DNA from: Candidatus Altimarinota bacterium
GTDB taxonomy: Bacteria; Patescibacteria; JAEDAM01; BD1-5; UBA2023
Reading direction: 5' to 3'
Length of the DNA stretch: 11,402 bases
NCBI GenBank assembly: GCA_018457335.1
Contig: JAGYHI010000029.1
Span: 1 to 11,402 of the forward strand
Below, one piece after another: positions 6,894 to 11,402 of this stretch (the stretch's first letter is position 1; every line of letters starts with the position of its first letter). Below the pieces are notes generated by a model, which made no database searches, was not told where the DNA came from, and saw only the letters and a list, made by a program, of their open reading frames with translations. The position numbers and the translations under genes were made by a program.

Positions 6894-8258
6894 TTAAATT
6901 TCCCAGTTAAAATACTTTGAAAAGTTGAATTTTTCATGGTCAAATCGAAATAATTTTTTATCTTTTTTCAAGATTCTTTCCACCCCGTCTACGATTTTTG
7001 CACTTACATTTTCTCCGTAAATATTTCATTTTCGCATATTTGGATTATCGTAGGCGTGTTTTGTGATAGTTGCAATCAAATTGGAATTTACTGGCGGAGC
7101 GATTACATTTGCACCCACAAGAAGTGTTTCACTTCTATCACTTCAAAATCGCACTGTCACACAAGGAACCGACATAATATTTGCCTCCTCCTGCATACTT
7201 CCACTATCAGTCATGACACATCCTGCTTTATCAAGCATATCCATAACTTCATGGTGGTGAGCAAGTGCTGGTCAGTAGGCAAAATTATCAGGATATTTTT
7301 CTATAAGCCGATTTAGGTCTTCTCGTAGCCCAAAATTATCAATTGCTGTTTTACTTGCATTGAGTTCAAGAAAACAAACTGGATATCCTTCGACGATAAG
7401 TTTTTTAATTCCAAAATAAATTGCTAAAAATCGCTCTTTGACTTCACAATTTTCTCGTCGGTGTATCGTGATAAAAATCGGTTTTTTCCCTTTCATATTC
7501 GGATATATTTCAAAAGTTTTTGATTCTGGAATTTTTTGACAAGAAATTTTTACTGCGTCAGCGACTGTATTTCCAACCACTTCCATTCTATCTTCACTAA
7601 ATCCTTCTCCCCGAAGTGTATCTTTATATAAGTCAACAGGAATTGCAAAATAACCTGTAGAAGGTTCAATGCTTCTCGTATCAAATTGTTCTGGCCAAGG
7701 TTCAATACTTCCGAGTTCATAAATTCTCTGATTTTGCATTTCTCCATAATAAAAATCCCAATCAAAATTTCCGTGAGAAAAATCTGTAAATACCCGATGA
7801 TAAAAATGCTCAATCGGTGTGAAAGTTCGAATTCCAGCTTCGACATGCACGACAGCACACTTATTTAAAAAGGCGGCTTTATCTGCGGTAGCAGCAGTCA
7901 TAGTATCACCGTGTACATAAGGAATTGGTAGCTTTTTATATTCGTCAGAAAGTTTGACTAAGATATCTCCAAGTCTATGGATTACTTGCGAAAATTTTTC
8001 ATGAAGAATTCAGGAAATGTTTAGTTGTATATCTACTGTCATATCAAACTCCTCTAACACTCCTTGAGAAAGTGTGTAATCATAATGTTGTCCAGTATGA
8101 ATAAGGATTACAAATTTTCCACGTTTTTTGAGTTCGGTATAAAGTGGTGCTTGTTTGATGATATCTGGTTTTGTTGCTATCATGATGATGTGAGCATCTG
8201 TTTGTGGATTATTTTTTACATCTTCCCAGAAATTTTTTCTGATTACTGTAGTACTCAT
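6894..8258 (-). CDS. wecB: UDP-N-acetylglucosamine 2-epimerase (non-hydrolysing type)
   Basis: Converts UDP-GlcNAc to UDP-ManNAc in the cytoplasm, the donor for ManNAc-containing surface glycans. Family landmarks are [15 protein letters not shown] (about 26-39), LIHTGQHYD (52-60), VHGDT (Asp118), HVEAGIRT (Glu140), [10 protein letters not shown] (His266) and [22 protein letters not shown] near the C-terminus, then [11 protein letters not shown]. Four TGA codons are read as Gly, including the conserved one after VRF. At 454 aa it is longer than the usual 370-380. Extra sequence lies between the HVEAGIRT motif and VVGNT, containing [15 protein letters not shown] and a [16 protein letters not shown] segment. 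It is followed at once by a GT4 gene and preceded by tagA, the enzyme class that consumes ManNAc donors. The ATG at 8258 is chosen because the family motif begins about 25 residues later. Confidence 0.9.
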
Positions 8259-8283
8259 AAATTTTTAAATAAAAGATAAAGTC

Positions 8284-8311
8284 ATTATATAGAAAAATAA
8301 AAATAAGTCTA
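8284..8311 (-). promoter_or_regulatory. Possible promoter between tagA and wecB
   Basis: On the minus strand, TAGACT (8311-8306) and TATAAT (8289-8284) have a 16-bp spacer. The -10 is perfect and the -35 weak. It lies in the 63-base gap between the two genes, so wecB and the GT4 gene may have their own transcript. An A/T inverted repeat (8296-8322) overlaps it. Confidence 0.45.
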
Positions 8312-8321
8312 TTTATTTTTA

Positions 8322-9101
8322 TTACTGATTTAGAATAACATCCACAAAAACCTTCAAACTTTTGAGGGTTTTTTTAAAATTCTTTTTCGGGTATCTCAGG
8401 GCTCGCCAAAGCCATTCACATCGAATTTTTTGCACCCATTTTGGTGCGCGTTTTTCGGTATTTGTTAAAAATTCAAAAAGCCCACCCACGCTGATGATGA
8501 GATAATTATTTTTTTCAAGTAATTCTCGATTTTTTTCTATCCAGGTTTCTTGAAGGGGAGTGCCACGCCCGACAAGGAGGATATGAATTTTATCTTTTTT
8601 AGCTGGTACGAAATCTTTTTCTTTCCATTCTTCAAATCCATTTTTTGCGAAAATAAGCGTATCAGGACATGTCTGATTGACCCAATCTTTCATTTTCTCT
8701 GTGACTTCCTGCGGGCTTCCATAGAGAGAAATATCGAATTTTTGATTTTTTTTCACAAGGAAATTGAGAAAGTATGGGACAAAATCCGTTCCATTTGTGC
8801 TTGGGATTTTTGGAAGGGTTTTACGAATATTTTTTAAAAAATACCAAAAATTTTTCCCTTTCATCATGATTTTTCGAGCGAAAATAAGCTGAAAAGCAAT
8901 CCCATCTGGAAGGAGAAAATCAGCATTTTCCAGTGATTTTTTATATTCCGGATTACTTTCTATTTTATCACTATTAGCGTAATAAATAAAATGTACAATG
9001 GCTGATTTTTTGTTTTTGTAGCATTCCAAAATTCCTTTCGCAATATTTTTGTACGAATCATGAAGCGCGCGATTGAAAATAGCTATTTTTTTTGTTTGCA
9101 T
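8322..9101 (-). CDS. tagA: WecG/TagA/CpsF-family (GT26) N-acetylmannosaminyltransferase
   Basis: A 259-aa inverting glycosyltransferase. Characterised members move ManNAc or ManNAcA from the UDP sugar onto undecaprenyl-PP-GlcNAc, the second step of wall teichoic acid or common-antigen-like glycans. Visible motifs are ENADFLLPDGIAFQ with the putative catalytic Asp66, STNGTDF (101-107), ILLVGRGTPLQETWI (174-188) and GGLFEFLTNTEKRAPKW (206-222). The basic, aromatic C-terminal tail (EWLWRALRYPKKNFKK) is the membrane-contacting appendage known from TagA. There is no TGA in the frame. The ATG at 9101 is preferred because it gives the usual MQTKKIAIFN start 10 bases after the obg stop. A longer frame begins at 9164 but would overlap obg by 53 bases and adds non-homologous residues. 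It pairs functionally with the wecB downstream. Confidence 0.9.
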   Translation of the reverse strand: MQTKKIAIFNRALHDSYKNIAKGILECYKNKKSAIVHFIYYANSDKIESNPEYKKSLENADFLLPDGIAFQLIFARKIMMKGKNFWYFLKNIRKTLPKIPSTNGTDFVPYFLNFLVKKNQKFDISLYGSPQEVTEKMKDWVNQTCPDTLIFAKNGFEEWKEKDFVPAKKDKIHILLVGRGTPLQETWIEKNRELLEKNNYLIISVGGLFEFLTNTEKRAPKWVQKIRCEWLWRALRYPKKNFKKTLKSLKVFVDVILNQ

Positions 9102-9111
9102 AGAGAAAAAC

Positions 9112-10506
9112 TTAAAGTCCCTTCCGTGTAAACATAATTCCATCAAGTGAAAATACTTTTTCACCGATAAGAATCGATGGCATTTTTACATCATCTTCTC
9201 CTTCAAAAAATCCAAATCCTTCGCTCGCGATTTTTTCATGGAGTCGGAGTTTGACTTTTCGGAGGATGCCGAGTTTGTCCATCGCATCATAGACTCGACC
9301 GACACCGTCAGGATAGCGAGTATCAGTCATTCGAGCGATTTCTTCGATTCTCACACCCGTTACTCGGAAGTCACCATTTTCGAGTGCTTCGATTTTGTAG
9401 TTTTTGTCGTTGACTTGTTTTTTGAGGTCGTAGACTTTCACATCTTTGCCTACTTCTTCTTCGTCGATGATGAGATTTTCAGGAGTTTCTTCTATGAGAA
9501 GATCCTTGAGTTCTTCGATATTCATAAAGGCTCCAGCCGAGATCAGAAGCGCGACTTTTTTCCCTGTTTTTTTCTCAAAAATTTCTCGCATTTCTTGCAT
9601 ATGGTCAGCATCGATGAGGTCAGCTTTTGAGAGGATTATGATTTCTTTTCGCTCCGAGAGATTCGTTCGTAAGTCATTATTTTCGTTGTTTTCTGCCTGA
9701 AAAGCATCCCACTTTTCGATTTCCTTTCGGATTGTGAGGTATTCTTCTATGATTTGCTCTTCGCCTTGACTCGCGTCCAAGATATGCAAAAGCGTCTTAC
9801 AACGGTCGATATGCTTCAAAAATTGAAATCCGAGTCCTTTTCCGTCGCTGGCTCACTCGATAAGTCCCGGCACATCTTCGATGACAAGTGATCGATTTTT
9901 CCATTCCATCACACCGAGATTTGGCGTGATCGTCGTGAAGGCGTAGTTTGCGATTTTTGGTTTTACATTGGTCAAGGCTTGGATGAGCGTAGATTTTCCT
10001 GCATTTGGAAATCCGACCAGCCCGATATCTGCGACGAGTTTGAGTTCGAGTTTGACTTCTTTTTTTTCTCCGTCATCACCGAGCTCAGCAAAGTGTGGAG
10101 CTTGACGCACGCTCGAAGGGAAGTGGGCATTTCCAAATCCGCCACGACCTCCTTCACAGAGCAAAAATTCTTGTCCATCTCGCACAAAGTCAAAAAGAAT
10201 TTCTCCGCTTTCACTGTCGATGACGAGCGTTCCGACTGGCACCTGCAAGATAGTATCTTCTGCATTTGCACCGTGCATTTCTTTGGTTTTTCCGCGTTCA
10301 CCATTACCAGCCTTGATGACTTTTCGGTGTCGAAAATTGGTGAGTGTCGTCTCGTGTGTTGTTGATTTGAGAATGATACTTCCACCATCACCACCATCAC
10401 CACCGTATGGTCCACCATTTGGGATATATTTTTCTCGTCGCCACGCCACGATTCCATCGCCTCCTTTTCCGGCTTGCATTTTTACCTTGACTTCGTCGAT
10501 AAACAT
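9112..10506 (-). CDS. obg: Obg/CgtA GTPase, ribosome assembly
   Basis: Essential 50S-assembly and stress GTPase of 464 aa with the full three-domain plan. The Gly-rich Obg fold covers residues 1-158 (GGDGGDGG and CEGGRGGFGN stretches). The G domain has G1 GFPNAGKST (165-173), G2 TTIT (191-194), G3 DVPG (211-214), G4 SKAD (about 293-296) and G5 ISA (about 322-324). A C-terminal OCT domain follows (about 365-464; VTGVRIEEIARMTDTRYPDGVGR and the FSLDG end). One TGA (9853-9855) encodes the Gly of LIEGAS just after G3. Under the standard code the protein would break in the middle of the GTPase. It is the most GC-rich gene in the window and has only that one TGA despite dozens of glycines. It heads the minus-strand series that continues into tagA, which places a housekeeping gene upstream of glycan genes. 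Confidence 0.97.
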
Positions 10507-10550
10507 AAAATTGATTGATTAAATTTTAGAATTAAAAAATTTCCTTTTTA

Positions 10551-10580
10551 TTTCCCCTTGTAGGGGGGTTAAGGGGGGGA
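10551..10580. repeat. G-rich short inverted repeat upstream of obg
   Basis: CCCC (10554-10557), loop TTGTA, then GGGGGG (10563-10568), and a second G run (10573-10579). On the minus strand it reads as C runs around TTAA and ends in an AAGGGG arm. It looks like one of the dispersed C/G-run intergenic elements and not coding sequence. It lies directly before the palindromic repeats. Confidence 0.5.
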
Positions 10581-10584
10581 TTGC

Positions 10585-10655
10585 TGTCACCCTGTCCCGC
10601 CTTGGCAGGATTCAGGATCTCACCCTTCTGTCATCCTGAACTTGTTTCAGGATCT
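10585..10655. repeat. Two tandem palindromic repeats of the galE-insert family
   Basis: Unit a (10585-10620) runs TGTCACCCTG..CAGGATTCAGGATCT, with extra internal sequence (CCCGCCTTGGCAGG). Unit b (10629-10655) is TGTCATCCTGAA..TTTCAGGATCT. Both are in the same orientation as the middle unit of the galE insert (586-613) and can form hairpins. Here they sit between divergent genes, 78 to 149 bases from the obg start. Confidence 0.8.
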
Positions 10656-10731
10656 CTTATAAAATTAGAAATAATTTAGTATTATTTCTCCTCCTTTATA
10701 TAGAAAAATCAAAAAAAAGCAAAATTTAAAT

Positions 10732-10758
10732 TTGCATTTTCTCAAAAATCTATATAAT
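10732..10758 (+). promoter_or_regulatory. Promoter of bL33-like gene
   Basis: TTGCAT (10732-10737) and TATAAT (10753-10758), with a 15-bp spacer or 16 bp if the -35 is TTTGCA. The short spacing matches the two surface-protein promoters. The predicted start is about 25 bases before the ATG. The rest of the 282-base intergenic stretch holds the repeats already listed; no obg promoter was convincing. Confidence 0.6.
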
Positions 10759-10788
10759 CGGTTCATTATTTTCTCTAATTTTTTAATT

Positions 10789-10920
10789 ATGGCAAAAGGT
10801 AAACGTACATATCAATGCGGAAAATCTACACAAGGTGGTGGTCGACGAGACTATATTTATGCAGTGCAAAAGAAAAATCTTCCAGCAGGACAAAAACTTA
10901 CTCTTAAAAAAATACGATAA
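10789..10920 (+). CDS. rpmG: Short bL33-like ribosomal protein
   Basis: A 43-aa, strongly basic protein that is probably a component of the 50S subunit. MAKGKRTYQCGK resembles the start of bL33 (or bL28). The body RRDYIYAVQKKN..QKLTLKKIR aligns by eye with the bL33 pattern YTTTKNK..KLELKK. bL33 is usually about 50-55 aa. Here the C-terminal segment after LKK is missing, and only one Cys (Cys10) remains of the zinc-binding pairs seen in some forms. There is no TGA. The strong promoter just upstream and the position next to obg, another ribosome gene, support a ribosomal role. A truncated bL28 is the main alternative. Confidence 0.55.
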   Translation: MAKGKRTYQCGKSTQGGGRRDYIYAVQKKNLPAGQKLTLKKIR

Positions 10921-10923
10921 AAC

Positions 10924-10944
10924 TACTCGAAAACATGTCGAGTA
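10924..10944 (+). terminator. Hairpin after bL33-like gene
   Basis: TACTCGA (10924-10930), loop AAACATG, then TCGAGTA (10938-10944), followed by CACTTTTATT. The T-tract is broken and offset, so it is a moderate terminator candidate 3 bases after the stop codon. Confidence 0.5.
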
Positions 10945-10998
10945 CACTTTTATTGATGTAAAATAGTTTTTTCTGTTTCAGTATTTACTTTAGAATAT

Positions 10999-11035
10999 AA
11001 AAATATTCTTCCATACAAAAAGGAAGAATATTTTT
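10999..11035. terminator. Strong bidirectional terminator between converging genes
   Basis: AAAAATATTCTTCC (10999-11012) pairs perfectly over 14 bp with GGAAGAATATTTTT (11022-11035), loop of 9. The A and T ends give a U-tract in both directions, so it can end the bL33 transcript and that of the opposing 93-aa gene. Confidence 0.85.
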
Positions 11036-11049
11036 TAGCGCGTTGTTTT

Positions 11050-11331
11050 TTATTTTTTTACGAGTTCATGCTCGGGCAGGGAAGAGAGAAATTGCTCGAC
11101 TTCACTTTTTTTGGTTTTTTTAAGTTCTTTGTAGTACTCTTCGAGTGTGATAAGTCTGGCATCGAGAAAAGCTCGCTCACTGTGAGAAAGGATGACTTTC
11201 GTGATTTCTTCGTATTTCATGTTATATTGAAGGAGTTTGTCGATAAGTTTTTTGCTAATATGAGCGTCATTTGTGTTTCCAAAAATTTTTTCCAGTTTTT
11301 TGGATTTTGTTAATTTTTTTGTATTTGCCAC
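11050..11331 (-). CDS. Uncharacterised 93-aa basic helical protein
   Basis: Family not recognised. The protein is Lys- and Glu-rich and appears all helical. An N-terminal basic stretch (KKLTKSKKLEKIFG) precedes a segment around HISKKLIDKLLQYNMKYEEITKVILSHSERAFLDARL. A charged C-terminal helix follows (ITLEEYYKELKKTKKSEVEQF). There is no Cys, no signal peptide and no membrane segment, so it is probably cytoplasmic. The start is GTG at 11331, since no in-frame ATG lies between it and the upstream stop TAA. There is no TGA in the frame. A strong terminator follows its stop, which argues for a real transcribed gene. Its promoter would lie at or beyond the window edge. Confidence 0.6.
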   Translation of the reverse strand: MANTKKLTKSKKLEKIFGNTNDAHISKKLIDKLLQYNMKYEEITKVILSHSERAFLDARLITLEEYYKELKKTKKSEVEQFLSSLPEHELVKK

Positions 11332-11402
11332 GGGTGAGAAAAATTTAGATTTAAAAATATTTATATTGCAAGATATTTATCTCTTACATTTGATGTATCT
11401 AT

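Noticed and set aside
9102..9164. Longer tagA start at 9164
   Set aside because: It would overlap the obg 3' end by 53 bases and add residues not typical of the family. The ATG at 9101 fits the family N-terminus.
9238..9630. 130-aa plus-strand ORF opposite obg
   Set aside because: Low-complexity Phe/Asp/Ser shadow of the GAx-rich obg codons. Obg is unambiguous on the other strand.

Overview
This window reads coherently only if in-frame TGA is translated as glycine (genetic code 25). Under the standard code most genes break into pieces. With TGA as Gly they become intact, full-length proteins, and the TGAs fall on invariant glycines: the GLKAVGES motif of GalE, the GGGE loop of a GT4 glycosyltransferase (three TGA codons in a row) and the DxPG..EG switch of Obg. 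This code is known from the candidate phyla Absconditabacteria (SR1) and Gracilibacteria (BD1-5). The low GC content, lack of Shine-Dalgarno sequences and small surface-protein set fit such a reduced Patescibacteria/CPR genome. Which of the two phyla it is cannot be decided from this window.

Layout. The 3' part of galE (1-899, +) carries an in-frame insertion of a palindromic repeat. Two secreted or surface proteins follow (1055-1948 and 2157-2618, +). They share an almost identical promoter, 5' leader hairpin and N-terminal export segment, but have unrelated C-termini: SLH domains in one, LPKTG at the extreme C-terminus in the other. A sortase (2631-3452, +) sits immediately after the LPKTG protein. 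A GT4 glycosyltransferase (3564-4682, +) then converges on a very AT-rich, TGA-rich gene with a degenerate Nudix box (4696-5700, -). The rest of the minus strand runs obg > tagA > wecB > GT4 glycosyltransferase (10506 down to 5771), apparently as one or two transcription units. Divergent from obg is a very short bL33-like ribosomal protein gene (10789-10920, +). An unrecognised 93-aa gene (11050-11331, -) closes the window.

How the genes could work together (inference). WecB makes UDP-ManNAc and TagA/WecG-type enzymes transfer ManNAc to a lipid-linked GlcNAc. The two GT4 enzymes and GalE would extend the glycan or supply sugars for it. In Firmicutes, SLH domains bind ManNAc-containing secondary cell-wall polysaccharide. 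The window therefore plausibly holds both a surface glycan pathway and two ways of displaying proteins, by SLH binding and by sortase.

Short dispersed palindromic repeats (core TCATCCTGAA..TTCAGGAT) occur inside galE and in the obg/bL33 intergenic region. No tRNA, rRNA, CRISPR array, transposase or phage gene was seen.
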